DNA from: Pseudoruegeria sp. SHC-113 | GTDB taxonomy: Bacteria > Pseudomonadota > Alphaproteobacteria > Rhodobacterales > Rhodobacteraceae | Direction of reading: 5' to 3' | Length of the DNA: 64,000 nucleotides | Assembly: GCF_025376885.1 (NCBI RefSeq) | Contig: NZ_JAHUBR010000001.1 | Span: 1,178,001 to 1,242,000 of the forward strand | Shown here: piece by piece, positions 8,384 to 16,073 of the stretch | How positions within the stretch are numbered: position 1 is the first letter of the stretch | How the letters are laid out: every line of letters begins with the position of its first letter | Made by a program: the position numbers and the translations under genes | Notes under the pieces: model-generated | Database searches by the model: none | What the model was told of the DNA's origin: nothing | What the model saw: only the letters and a program-made list of their open reading frames with translations

Positions 8384-9076
8384 CTAAGCCCGGATCGCCT
8401 CCAACACCTCAGGCTCCACAACCGTCACCCCCGGCAAGCCCGCTTTAAGCTCTTCGGCGTCCTGCGCCAGCAGCGGGAAGGTACGGTAGTGGCAGGGGAT
8501 CACCATCTCGAAATCGAAAAATGTCCGCGCGGCGAAAGCGGCGGCGCGCATGTCCATGGTGAAATGCCCGCCCGCACAAAGGATGCCGATGTCGGGTGTG
8601 TAATACTCCCCCATCCACGCCATGTCGGCCATCACGTCGGTGTCGCCGGACACATAGACCGTGCGCCCTTCGCCGCGGATCATGAAGCCAGCCTCCGCCC
8701 CCGCGTAGATCGGCCCGCCTGCGCTCCCGAGCGAGGAGGAATGCACCGCGTTCACCATGCTCACCGCCACATCCCCGAGCGCCACCGTGCCGCCCTTGTT
8801 GAAGCCCACCGTCGTCACGCCCTCGCTGGCCTCCCAATGGCTCATCAGATCGTAGATCCCCACAAGCGGGGCCGAGAGCTCCTTTGAAAGCGCCAGCGCA
8901 TCGCCGGCGTGATCGCCGTGGCCGTGGGTGATCAAGATATGTGTCGCGCCGGACACCGCCTCGGCCCGCCGCCCTGCCGGAAACATAGGGTTGCCGGTGA
9001 GCCAGGGGTCCACCAGCAACACCTGATCCCCGATCTCGATGCGAAAGCCCGAATGGCCAAGCCAGATGATGTTCAT
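8384..9076 (-). CDS. UPF0173 metal-dependent hydrolase (metallo-beta-lactamase fold)
   Basis: A 230-residue protein starting MNIIWLGHSGFRIEIG. The metal-binding HGHGDH lies at residues 51-56, with a later SGDTDVMADM and a C-terminal CHYRTFPLL, the pattern of the UPF0173 (YtkL-like) hydrolases. The substrate is unknown and the location cytoplasmic. The ATG at 9076 has GGAGGAAG upstream; an upstream extension to 9127 lacks this. It converges with tadA and diverges from the ceramidase-family gene. Confidence 0.88.
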   Translation of the reverse strand: MNIIWLGHSGFRIEIGDQVLLVDPWLTGNPMFPAGRRAEAVSGATHILITHGHGDHAGDALALSKELSAPLVGIYDLMSHWEASEGVTTVGFNKGGTVALGDVAVSMVNAVHSSSLGSAGGPIYAGAEAGFMIRGEGRTVYVSGDTDVMADMAWMGEYYTPDIGILCAGGHFTMDMRAAAFAARTFFDFEMVIPCHYRTFPLLAQDAEELKAGLPGVTVVEPEVLEAIRA

Positions 9077-9132
9077 TGCCGCTTCCTCCGCTATGTCTGG
9101 CCTCAGAGTAGCAAAGCTTGGGGGCAAGTCAC

Positions 9133-9798
9133 GTGGATTGGACGGCAGAGATTGACGGCTATTGCGAACGGCTGGATGCCTCTTTCTGGGCCGAGACGCT
9201 CAACGCGCTCTCCAATGCCGCCTTCCTGATCGCCGCCCTGTGGGTCGCCCGCCGCCTCGGCGCGGGCGCGGCCCCTATCGCGCGCCTGCTCTGCGTGGTG
9301 CTCTTTGCGATCGGTGTCGGATCCTTTCTGTTCCACACCTTCGCAAATACGTGGTCAGCGCTGGCCGATGTGCTGCCGATCCTTGCCTTCGTGCTGATTT
9401 ACATCTTCGCCGCCAACCAGGATTTCTGGGGGCTGTCCGGCGCAAAGGCCTTGGGGCTGACGACGCTGTTCTTCCCATACGCCTTTGCCACCGGGGCCGG
9501 TTTCAGCGCGCTCCTGCCTGTGCTGGGCGGCTCTGCGGCCTATATGCCCATCGCGCTGCTGATCGCGATCTACGGCCTTCTGCTGCGCAAAAAGCACCCG
9601 GAGACCGCGAAAGGCCTGCTGATCGGCGCGGCGCTCCTGAGCCTGTCTATTCTGGCCCGCACGCTGGACGAACCGCTCTGCGCCGCCTTCCCGCTGGGCA
9701 CCCATCCGGCCTGGCATCTGCTCAACGCGCTGATGCTTTGCCACATGATCATGGTTTACCAGCGCCACATGCTTGCGGCGGGCGGGGCAGGGCGCTAA
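9133..9798 (+). CDS. Ceramidase-family integral membrane protein
   Basis: About 221 residues with seven hydrophobic helices. The conserved motifs of the alkaline ceramidase/CREST fold are visible: ETLNALSN near the N terminus, GSFLFHTFANTWSALADVLP in the second and third helices, and HPAWHLLNALMLCHM at the C terminus, giving the Ser/His/Asp and His set that binds zinc. Family members hydrolyse amide-linked lipids; the bacterial substrate is unclear. I prefer the GTG at 9133, with GGGGG 8 bases upstream, over the TTG at 9118. Confidence 0.8.
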   Translation: MDWTAEIDGYCERLDASFWAETLNALSNAAFLIAALWVARRLGAGAAPIARLLCVVLFAIGVGSFLFHTFANTWSALADVLPILAFVLIYIFAANQDFWGLSGAKALGLTTLFFPYAFATGAGFSALLPVLGGSAAYMPIALLIAIYGLLLRKKHPETAKGLLIGAALLSLSILARTLDEPLCAAFPLGTHPAWHLLNALMLCHMIMVYQRHMLAAGGAGR

Positions 9799-9840
9799 AG
9801 GCTTGTGCCAATCACGCCCGACGAAACGGAAGGGAACACC

Positions 9841-10128
9841 ATGTCGATCGACACGGAGACCGCCGCCCGCGTGGCCAAGCTGGCCCGCATCAAGGTGGAA
9901 GAGTCCGCGCTGCCCGCGCTGGCCGAAGAATTCAACACGATCCTCGGTTTCATCGAGGAGCTGAACGAGGTGGATGTGGAGGGCGTCGAGCCGATGACCT
10001 CCGTCACCCCGATGCGCCTGAAACGCCGCGAAGACGTGGTGACCGAAGGTGACCAGCAGGACAAGATCCTCGCCAACGCGCCCGATGCCCGCGAAGGGTT
10101 CTTTGCCGTTCCAAAGGTGGTGGAATAA
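9841..10128 (+). CDS. gatC: Asp-tRNA(Asn)/Glu-tRNA(Gln) amidotransferase subunit C
   Basis: A 95-residue GatC starting [19 protein letters not shown] and ending in the typical [11 protein letters not shown]. It clamps GatA and GatB together in the enzyme that converts Glu-tRNA(Gln) and Asp-tRNA(Asn) to the correct amide forms. GGAAGGG stands 7 bases before the ATG. The stop overlaps the gatA start by one base (TAATG). No gatB is in this window; in many alphaproteobacteria it lies elsewhere. Confidence 0.95.
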   Translation: MSIDTETAARVAKLARIKVEESALPALAEEFNTILGFIEELNEVDVEGVEPMTSVTPMRLKRREDVVTEGDQQDKILANAPDAREGFFAVPKVVE

Positions 10129-11615
10129 TGTCTGATCTCAACACGCTCACCATCGCCGAAGCCCGCGACAAGCTGCGCGCAGGTGAGGTGACTTCCGCCG
10201 AGCTGACCGAGGCCTGCCTCACCGCCATCGAAGGCGCAGGCGCGCTCAACGCTTTCGTGCACAACACGCCCGAGATCGCTCGCGCGCAGGCCGCAGCGGC
10301 AGACGAGCGCCTGAAATCCGGCGATGCGCCCGCCATGTGCGGCATCCCTCTGGGCATCAAGGATCTGTTCTGCACCAAGGGCGTGCCGAGCCAGGCGGCC
10401 TCCGCTATCCTTGAAGGCTTCAAACCCGAATATGAAAGCACCGTCTCCCAGCAGCTCTGGGACGCAGGCGCCGTCATGCTGGGCAAGCTGAACATGGACG
10501 AGTTCGCCATGGGCTCCTCCAACGAAACCTCCACCTACGGCAACGTGGTGAACCCCTGGCGGCGCGGCAATGAAGCAACCCCGCTCACCCCGGGTGGCTC
10601 CTCCGGCGGCTCCGCGGCTGCCGTGGCGGCCGATCTCTGCCTTGCCGCCACCGGCACCGACACCGGCGGCTCGATCCGCCAGCCCGCCGCCTTCACCGGC
10701 ATCACCGGCATCAAGCCCACCTACGGGCGCTGCTCGCGCTGGGGCATCGTCGCCTTTGCCTCCTCGCTTGATCAGGCCGGCCCGATGACGAAAGACGTGC
10801 GCGACGCAGCGATCATGCTGGAAGCCATGTGCGGCCATGACGACAAGGACAGCACCTCTGCCGAGCTGGCCGTGCCGAATTTCGAAGCAGCCCTGACGGG
10901 CGACATTCGCGGCAAGAAGATCGGCATCCCGAAGGAATACCGGATGGAGGGCATGCCCGCCGAGATCGAAAAGCTCTGGGCCGATGGCACTGCCATGCTG
11001 AAGGACGCCGGTGCCGAGATCGTCGACATCAGCCTGCCGCACACGAAATACGCGCTGCCCGCCTATTACGTGATCGCGCCGGCCGAGGCCTCCTCCAACC
11101 TCGCCCGCTACGATGGCGTGCGCTACGGCCACCGCGCCAAGCTCGCCGCTGGCGATGGCATCACCGAGATGTATGAGAAGACCCGCGCCGAAGGCTTCGG
11201 CCACGAGGTGCAGCGCCGCGTGATGGTCGGCACCTATGTGCTTTCTGCGGGCTTCTACGACGCCTATTACAACCGCGCCCGCCGCGTCCGCACGCTGATC
11301 AAGAAGGATTTCGAGGATGTCTTCGCCGCAGGCGTGGACGCGATCCTGACCCCGGCGACGCCGTCCGCCGCCTTCGGCTTGGGCGAGATGACGGATGCCG
11401 ATCCGGTGCAGATGTATCTCAACGACGTCTTCACGGTGACGGTGAACCTTGCAGGCCTTCCCGGCATTTCCGTGCCGGCCGGGCTCGATGCGCAGGGCCT
11501 GCCGCTGGGGCTGCAGCTGATCGGCAAGCCCTGGGAAGAGGGCGATCTGCTGAACACCGCCTATGTGCTGGAACGCGCCGCGGGCTTCGTTTCCAAGCCG
11601 GCCAAATGGTGGTAA
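10128..11615 (+). CDS. gatA: Asp-tRNA(Asn)/Glu-tRNA(Gln) amidotransferase subunit A
   Basis: A 495-residue amidase-signature enzyme. The Ser-cisSer-Lys triad is present: Lys78 in [11 protein letters not shown], Ser158 in [14 protein letters not shown] and the nucleophile Ser182 in [11 protein letters not shown]. It releases ammonia from glutamine and channels it to GatB. Full length for the family. It is coupled to gatC by a one-base overlap. Confidence 0.96.
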   Translation: MSDLNTLTIAEARDKLRAGEVTSAELTEACLTAIEGAGALNAFVHNTPEIARAQAAAADERLKSGDAPAMCGIPLGIKDLFCTKGVPSQAASAILEGFKPEYESTVSQQLWDAGAVMLGKLNMDEFAMGSSNETSTYGNVVNPWRRGNEATPLTPGGSSGGSAAAVAADLCLAATGTDTGGSIRQPAAFTGITGIKPTYGRCSRWGIVAFASSLDQAGPMTKDVRDAAIMLEAMCGHDDKDSTSAELAVPNFEAALTGDIRGKKIGIPKEYRMEGMPAEIEKLWADGTAMLKDAGAEIVDISLPHTKYALPAYYVIAPAEASSNLARYDGVRYGHRAKLAAGDGITEMYEKTRAEGFGHEVQRRVMVGTYVLSAGFYDAYYNRARRVRTLIKKDFEDVFAAGVDAILTPATPSAAFGLGEMTDADPVQMYLNDVFTVTVNLAGLPGISVPAGLDAQGLPLGLQLIGKPWEEGDLLNTAYVLERAAGFVSKPAKWW

Positions 11616-11649
11616 AACCTGCCAAACGAGGCAGGCCTGAGGAAGAGAC

Positions 11650-12336
11650 ATGCGCGCAGCCGTAGCGGTTTTCGCCCTTGCAGGGCTCGCAGCTTGCGAG
11701 CCCACCATCCCTGATTCCGGCGCGGGTGTCGGCTTTAATAATTATGCCGAATACCAGCAGGAACGCGCCCGGCGCGAGGCGGAGCTGACGGGCGGCACGC
11801 CGCTCCCTTCCGCGCAGGCGATCTCGGCCGAGACCGCCACACAAGCCGGGGCACCGCTCTCCGCGCTGAACGCGCAGGGGCAGGCGACGGTCACCGCCGC
11901 CGCAGCGCCTGTGGGCACGCTGCCGGGGGCCGCGCCGGTGGCCTCTTCGGCGCTCTCGGAAGCGCCTGTTGCGCCGGGGGCGCAGCCCGCCGTGGCTCCG
12001 ATCACCGCGGGTGAGCTCGATGCCGCCCTTGGACGCGCCCCGGCAGCCCAGCCGCGCGCGCTGTCGTCCACCAATTCCGACGGCTCCCCCAACATCGTGG
12101 CCTATGCGCTGAACACCACGAACGCCGTGGGCCAGCCCGCCTATGTGCGCGATGGTGGTGTCTCGGCAGAGAAGCTGCAGCGCAACTGCGCCAAATACGG
12201 CACCTCTGATCAGGCACAGGCGGCCTTCCTTGCCGCCGGTGGCCCGCAGAAGGATCGCCACGACATCGATCCCGACGGCGACGGCTTTGCCTGCGGCTGG
12301 AACCCGGCCCCCTTCCGCGCCGCGCGGGGCGGCTGA
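11650..12336 (+). CDS. Excalibur-domain lipoprotein
   Basis: A 228-residue predicted lipoprotein: MRAAVAVFALAGLAAC gives a short signal with the lipobox Cys at residue 16. The middle is low-complexity Ala/Pro/Gly sequence suited to crossing the periplasm. The last roughly 55 residues hold Cys, then DIDPDGDGFACGW, which matches the Excalibur calcium-binding motif (DxDxDGxxC). GGAAG lies 9 bases before the ATG. The amidase gene starts two bases after its stop, so both probably act at the cell wall. The exact function is unknown. Confidence 0.72.
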   Translation: MRAAVAVFALAGLAACEPTIPDSGAGVGFNNYAEYQQERARREAELTGGTPLPSAQAISAETATQAGAPLSALNAQGQATVTAAAAPVGTLPGAAPVASSALSEAPVAPGAQPAVAPITAGELDAALGRAPAAQPRALSSTNSDGSPNIVAYALNTTNAVGQPAYVRDGGVSAEKLQRNCAKYGTSDQAQAAFLAAGGPQKDRHDIDPDGDGFACGWNPAPFRAARGG

Positions 12337-12337
12337 G

Positions 12338-13012
12338 GTGCAGATCACGCCCTTCCCCTCGCCGAACTTCGGCGAACGGCGGGGGGCGGCACAGCCTGAT
12401 CTCATCGTTCTTCACTACACTGCCATGCAAAGCTGCGACGCCGCGCGGGATCGGCTGTGCGATCCCGCGTTCGAGGTTTCCGCACATTACCTGATTGGCC
12501 GCGATGGGGCCTGCCTGCGGCTTGTGGAGGAGGACAAGCGCGCCTGGCACGCAGGGGCAGGGCGCTGGGGCGATGTGGTGGATGTGAACAGCCGCTCCAT
12601 CGGGATTGAGCTCGACAATGACGGCGCGAGCCCGTTTTCCGCCCCGCAAATGGCAACGCTCGAGGCGCTGCTGCCCGAAGTGATGCGGCGCTGGGGCATT
12701 CCGCCTGCGCGCGTGATCGGCCATTCCGACATGGCGCCTGCGCGCAAGATCGATCCCGGCCCGCGGTTTGACTGGCGGCGGCTGGCGCTGCAAGGGCTCT
12801 CGGTCTGGCCAGAACCGGCTGCGCCGGGGGATCTCTATGCCGATCTTGCCCGTTTTGGCTATGATCCCGAAGCCCCGCGCGAAGCTGTGCTGGCTGCTTT
12901 CCGTGCCCGGTTTCGCCCCGGCGCAGACGGCTCGGCGGATGCGGAAGATGCAGGCCTAGCGGCGGATCTGGCCGCGCGCTTCGCGGTTGACCGGACAGGC
13001 GCGCTGACATAA
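12338..13012 (+). CDS. N-acetylmuramoyl-L-alanine amidase (AmpD/AmiD type)
   Basis: A 224-residue amidase_2 protein. The expected zinc ligands are His in LIVLHYTAM, His in IGHSDMAP and Asp in ARKIDPGPRFDW; NSRSIGIELDND is the conserved strand. There is no signal peptide, so it may act on recycled muropeptides in the cytoplasm like AmpD. The start is a GTG at 12338 directly after the stop of the lipoprotein gene (TGAGGTG). Its TAA stop at 13010-13012 is also part of the likely -10 box of rnpB. Confidence 0.88.
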   Translation: MQITPFPSPNFGERRGAAQPDLIVLHYTAMQSCDAARDRLCDPAFEVSAHYLIGRDGACLRLVEEDKRAWHAGAGRWGDVVDVNSRSIGIELDNDGASPFSAPQMATLEALLPEVMRRWGIPPARVIGHSDMAPARKIDPGPRFDWRRLALQGLSVWPEPAAPGDLYADLARFGYDPEAPREAVLAAFRARFRPGADGSADAEDAGLAADLAARFAVDRTGALT

Positions 13013-13015
13013 GCC
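12987..13015 (+). promoter_or_regulatory. Sigma-70-type promoter of rnpB
   Basis: TTGACC (12987-12992), a 17-base spacer and TAAGCC (13010-13015) lie inside the end of the amidase gene. Transcription would start about 7 bases downstream, near 13022, exactly where the P1 helix of RNase P RNA begins. This agreement is the main support. Confidence 0.6.
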
Positions 13016-13021
13016 TCGCGG

Positions 13022-13423
13022 CGCGCGGATGGCCGGATGGCCGCGGCCCCTTCGGGGGGCGAGGAAAGTCCGGACTCCACAAGGCAACGGTGCCGGGTAA
13101 CGCCCGGCCGGGGCAACCCGAGGGAAAGCGCCACAGAAAACAGACCGCCAGCGCGCGGGTCGGGCAACCGATACCACGGGCGGGTAAGGGTGAAACGGTG
13201 AGGTAAGAGCTCACCGCGCTTCTGGCAACAGCGGCGGCACGGCAAGCCCCACCGGGAGCAATGCCAAATAGGGATCGCGCGTGGCCTCGGCCACAGGGGT
13301 GCTTTGCCCCGAGCAGATCCGGGTTGGCAGCTGGAGGCGGCGTGGCAACACGGCGTCTAGATGAATGGCCATCCAGGGGGCGCAAGCCTCTGGACAGAAT
13401 CCGGCTTACAGGCCGTCCGCGCG
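13022..13423 (+). ncRNA. rnpB: RNase P RNA, bacterial type A
   Basis: Roughly 400 bases with the conserved RNase P core: GAGGAAAGTCCGGACTCC after a GC-rich hairpin near the 5' end, ACAGAAAACAGACCGCC in the middle, GGTAAGGGTGAAACGGTG, and AGATGAATGGCCATCC...ACAGAATCCGGCTTACAG near the 3' end. The terminal P1 helix pairs 13022-13034 with 13411-13423 over 13 pairs with one wobble, and a short T run follows. It is the catalytic subunit that trims tRNA 5' leaders. Confidence 0.97.
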
Positions 13424-13554
13424 TTTTGCCTGTTTGAAGGAATCGGCCGCCCTTTCAGGGCAACAGGTTGGTTGGCGCACTTGCGTGCGCGGCCTTCGGC
13501 GAGGATATTTTTTGCCAAGATGAAAAGGGGCGCGCGGTTTCGCGGGCTTTCTGG

Positions 13555-13582
13555 TTGACTCGGGCCACGGGAGGCGTAAAAG
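13555..13582 (+). promoter_or_regulatory. Probable promoter of rpmG
   Basis: TTGACT (13555-13560), a 16-base spacer and TAAAAG (13577-13582) lie 54 bases before the rpmG start, in the otherwise unexplained space after rnpB. The rest of 13424-13635 holds a small GCGCAC/GTGCGC hairpin (13475-13490) and a GAGGATATTT motif, but no gene. Confidence 0.5.
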
Positions 13583-13635
13583 GCGGCTTCTATGTTTTCA
13601 CGGGCGGCACTCCCGCCCCGCGCAGGAGCTATGAC

Positions 13636-13803
13636 ATGGCGAAGCCGACCACGATTAAAATCCGCCTGAACTCGACCGCGGGCACGGGCCACTTCTATGT
13701 GACCAAGAAAAACGCTCGCACCATGACCGAGAAGATGGTTGTGAAGAAGTATGACCCGGTTGTGCGCAAGCACGTCGAGTACAAGGAAGGCAAGATCAAG
13801 TAA
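13636..13803 (+). CDS. rpmG: 50S ribosomal protein L33
   Basis: A 55-residue basic protein starting [26 protein letters not shown], a complete L33 of the cysteine-free (non-zinc) type. It binds near the exit site of the large ribosomal subunit. GCAGGAG upstream provides the ribosome-binding site and a strong terminator follows 38 bases after the stop, so it is a single-gene transcript. Confidence 0.97.
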   Translation: MAKPTTIKIRLNSTAGTGHFYVTKKNARTMTEKMVVKKYDPVVRKHVEYKEGKIK

Positions 13804-13841
13804 GTTGATCTGCTTTCTCCCCGGAGAGGGGCGATGAAGAG

Positions 13842-13866
13842 GCCACGCCGCGCGCGTGGCTTTTTT
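13842..13866 (+). terminator. Rho-independent terminator of rpmG
   Basis: A perfect 7-bp stem GCCACGC/GCGTGGC with a 5-base loop is followed directly by six T residues. Confidence 0.92.
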
Positions 13867-13884
13867 CGTTTTGGGTCAGCTTTT

Positions 13885-15054
13885 TCAGGCCGGGGCGGTG
13901 GCGAGGCGGCGGAACTGCAGCAGCGCGAGGACGCTGATCGCCAGAAGGGCTGCGCCGAAATAGACTGCGGCTGAGGCTAGGCCGGTTTTGTCGGAGAGCG
14001 CCCCTGCCAGGGCGGGCGCGGCCATCATTATCGCGTAGTAGATGGTGAAGAAGACGCCCATGCCGAAGCTTCGGCTTTCAGCCGGCAGGACTGTGCCGGG
14101 CAGCGTCATGATCGGGCCGGCTGCGAGGCCGAAGAGCGCGCCGGCCACCAGCAGCATCGGAGCCACGAGGCTGGCTGGGCCCTGCACTGCGGCAGGCACG
14201 AGGATCATGTAGCTCACGAGGCTCAGCAGGATGATCGTGTCGCGCCGCCCGGTTTTGTCGGCCAGCACCCCGCCCAGCGGTACGGTGATCGCGAGCAGGA
14301 GCATGAAGAGGCTCGTGGTCGCGCTGGCGGCGGCGAGGCTCCAGCCTTTCTGGGCGAGTAGGGCGGGGCCGAAGCTGAAGACCATGGCAAGGGCGGTGTT
14401 GTAGAGCGCCCAGACGAGACCCGCGCAGACAAGGGCGGCGAGGGGGAGGCGTGTGCGGCCCGGGCTGGCGGGCGGTGCCGTGCTGGCCGCCGGTGCCCGG
14501 TAGACCAGCAGGAAGAGCGCCAGCGCGGCGGCGATGAAGCCAAGCGTTACGCCGCGTGCAAGCGACAGGCCGCCAAGGCTCTCGGCGATGGGCAGAACGA
14601 GCAGGGCAGCCGCGATGCCGATGGGCCAGGAGTTGATGAAGATCGCCATGGCGGTGTTGATCTCCCGCCCGAGAAACCAGTCGACCAGCATCTTCGTCAT
14701 CACCACATTGATGATGACCCCGCCCGTGCCGGAGATGAGCCTGCCACTGATGGCCACGGCAAAGGGGGAGGCGAAGCTTTCGGAAAACGCGATCAGCGCG
14801 CCGCCGGTCAGCATAAGCCCAAGGCTCACCGCGACGGTTCGGACTTCGCCGAAGCGGGCGGCGATGGCGCCGCCGGGCAGGGCGACAGCGATGCCCGGGG
14901 CAAGGTAGAGGCCGATCAGCACGCCGATGTCGACGAGGGTGACATGGTAGCTTTCGGCGATGACCGGTGACAGGGCGGCGATGGATTGAAACTGGAACGC
15001 CATCGTGGTGCGCGCAAGGAAGAGCACGCAAAGGATTTGCCAGCGTTTGTCCAT
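13885..15054 (-). CDS. Major facilitator superfamily transporter
   Basis: A 389-residue protein with twelve hydrophobic segments. It starts MDKRWQILCVLFLARTTMAFQFQS and has an MFS loop motif in the GGVLADKTGRRDT region between helices 8 and 9. It resembles the CynX/NarK-like nitrate/cyanate branch in its N terminus, but the substrate cannot be assigned. The ATG at 15054 has GGAGGG six bases upstream and is preferred to the longer frame from 15105. Convergent with rpmG. Confidence 0.85.
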   Translation of the reverse strand: MDKRWQILCVLFLARTTMAFQFQSIAALSPVIAESYHVTLVDIGVLIGLYLAPGIAVALPGGAIAARFGEVRTVAVSLGLMLTGGALIAFSESFASPFAVAISGRLISGTGGVIINVVMTKMLVDWFLGREINTAMAIFINSWPIGIAAALLVLPIAESLGGLSLARGVTLGFIAAALALFLLVYRAPAASTAPPASPGRTRLPLAALVCAGLVWALYNTALAMVFSFGPALLAQKGWSLAAASATTSLFMLLLAITVPLGGVLADKTGRRDTIILLSLVSYMILVPAAVQGPASLVAPMLLVAGALFGLAAGPIMTLPGTVLPAESRSFGMGVFFTIYYAIMMAAPALAGALSDKTGLASAAVYFGAALLAISVLALLQFRRLATAPA

Positions 15055-15108
15055 GAGCCCTCCGTCCCCGCTGGTATCATGGGCAGGGAAGGGGCGGTGA
15101 GGCAAGCT

Positions 15109-16071
15109 TTAGCGGCGGACGGGCAGGGTGGTTGTCGCTTCAGAGAGCGTTTTCCCGGCGCGGATGAGGCGCAATTGGCCTGTGTAGAGGCCTTCGGCAA
15201 GCCCCTGAGCGCGGCGGCCTGAGGCGCGGAAGGCCTGTGCCTGCGTGCGCTCGAAGCTGGCTTCGCTTTGATGAAAAAGGCTGCCGTCGGGCGCCGTGAT
15301 GGTGATCTGCAGCACGTCACCGGCGCGCGGGCCGAAGGCGTGGCCCCAGAGCACGAGGGCAGGGGCCTCAGTCGGCAGGGTTTCCCGTGCGGCGGTGCCC
15401 GCCTTGATGGCCGCGTACTCTGGCACGGCATCGGAAAAGCCCAGACTGATCAGCCCGCCGGCCTGATACTCGAGCGGATCGGCCCAGAGGCTTTCACCGG
15501 AAGGTGCCCCAGCGCAGCTTGTGGCAAGCGGCGCGAAAGGATCGAGCGTTTCGCCGTCCTTGCGGATCGAGATGTGGACATGGGGGAACTCGGTGCGCCC
15601 GGAGAGGCCGACAAGGCCAAGCGGTGCGCCGGTGGCGACCTGCTGGCCAAGCGAGACGGACACGCTGCCCTGTTTCATGTGGCAATACTGGCTTTCCCAG
15701 CCGTCGCCATGATCCAGCACCACGCCGTTGCCGCAGTCGCGCCCCTCCAGTGGTGGCGCGCCGGGATCGGAGAAGCGGATGTCGGGCATCGAATTGCGGA
15801 TGCCGGTGACGGTGCCGGGGGCGGAGGCCAGAACCGGAACGCCGAGCGCCATGATAGAATCGTCAGGCAGGGCGAAATCGGTGCCCTTGTGGCCGTCGTA
15901 GGCCAGCGGGCCGCAGGTGAAATCCTGTGCGCCGGGGCCGGGATCGCGATCCATGTAGTTCTGGATGTAGCAGCCCATCTCGGGGGTGCAGTCCAGCGGG
16001 GGCTGAAGACGAATCTCCCCCGCAACCGGGGTTGCGAGGGAGAGGCTTAGCACTGCGGCCGCAGCGCGCAT
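15109..16071 (-). CDS. M23 (LytM-type) peptidase, secreted
   Basis: A 320-residue protein with signal peptide MRAAAAVLSLSLATPVAG. The LytM zinc site is present: HKGTD with His and Asp ligands, and HVHISIR with the HxH pair. Four cysteines suggest periplasmic folding with disulfides. It probably cleaves peptidoglycan cross-links or is a regulator of such enzymes. The ATG at 16069-16071 lies two bases beyond the clpA stop, so it is likely co-transcribed with clpA. The longer open frame starting inside clpA is not used. Confidence 0.87.
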   Translation of the reverse strand: MRAAAAVLSLSLATPVAGEIRLQPPLDCTPEMGCYIQNYMDRDPGPGAQDFTCGPLAYDGHKGTDFALPDDSIMALGVPVLASAPGTVTGIRNSMPDIRFSDPGAPPLEGRDCGNGVVLDHGDGWESQYCHMKQGSVSVSLGQQVATGAPLGLVGLSGRTEFPHVHISIRKDGETLDPFAPLATSCAGAPSGESLWADPLEYQAGGLISLGFSDAVPEYAAIKAGTAARETLPTEAPALVLWGHAFGPRAGDVLQITITAPDGSLFHQSEASFERTQAQAFRASGRRAQGLAEGLYTGQLRLIRAGKTLSEATTTLPVRR

Positions 16072-16073
16072 GA

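Noticed and set aside
9795-11708. 637-codon frame antisense to gatC/gatA
   Set aside because: Covers two certain essential genes and shows no domain; typical GC shadow.
13475-13490. GCGCAC/GTGCGC hairpin after rnpB as terminator
   Set aside because: The T run is about 20 bases away and interrupted, so it does not look like an intrinsic terminator.
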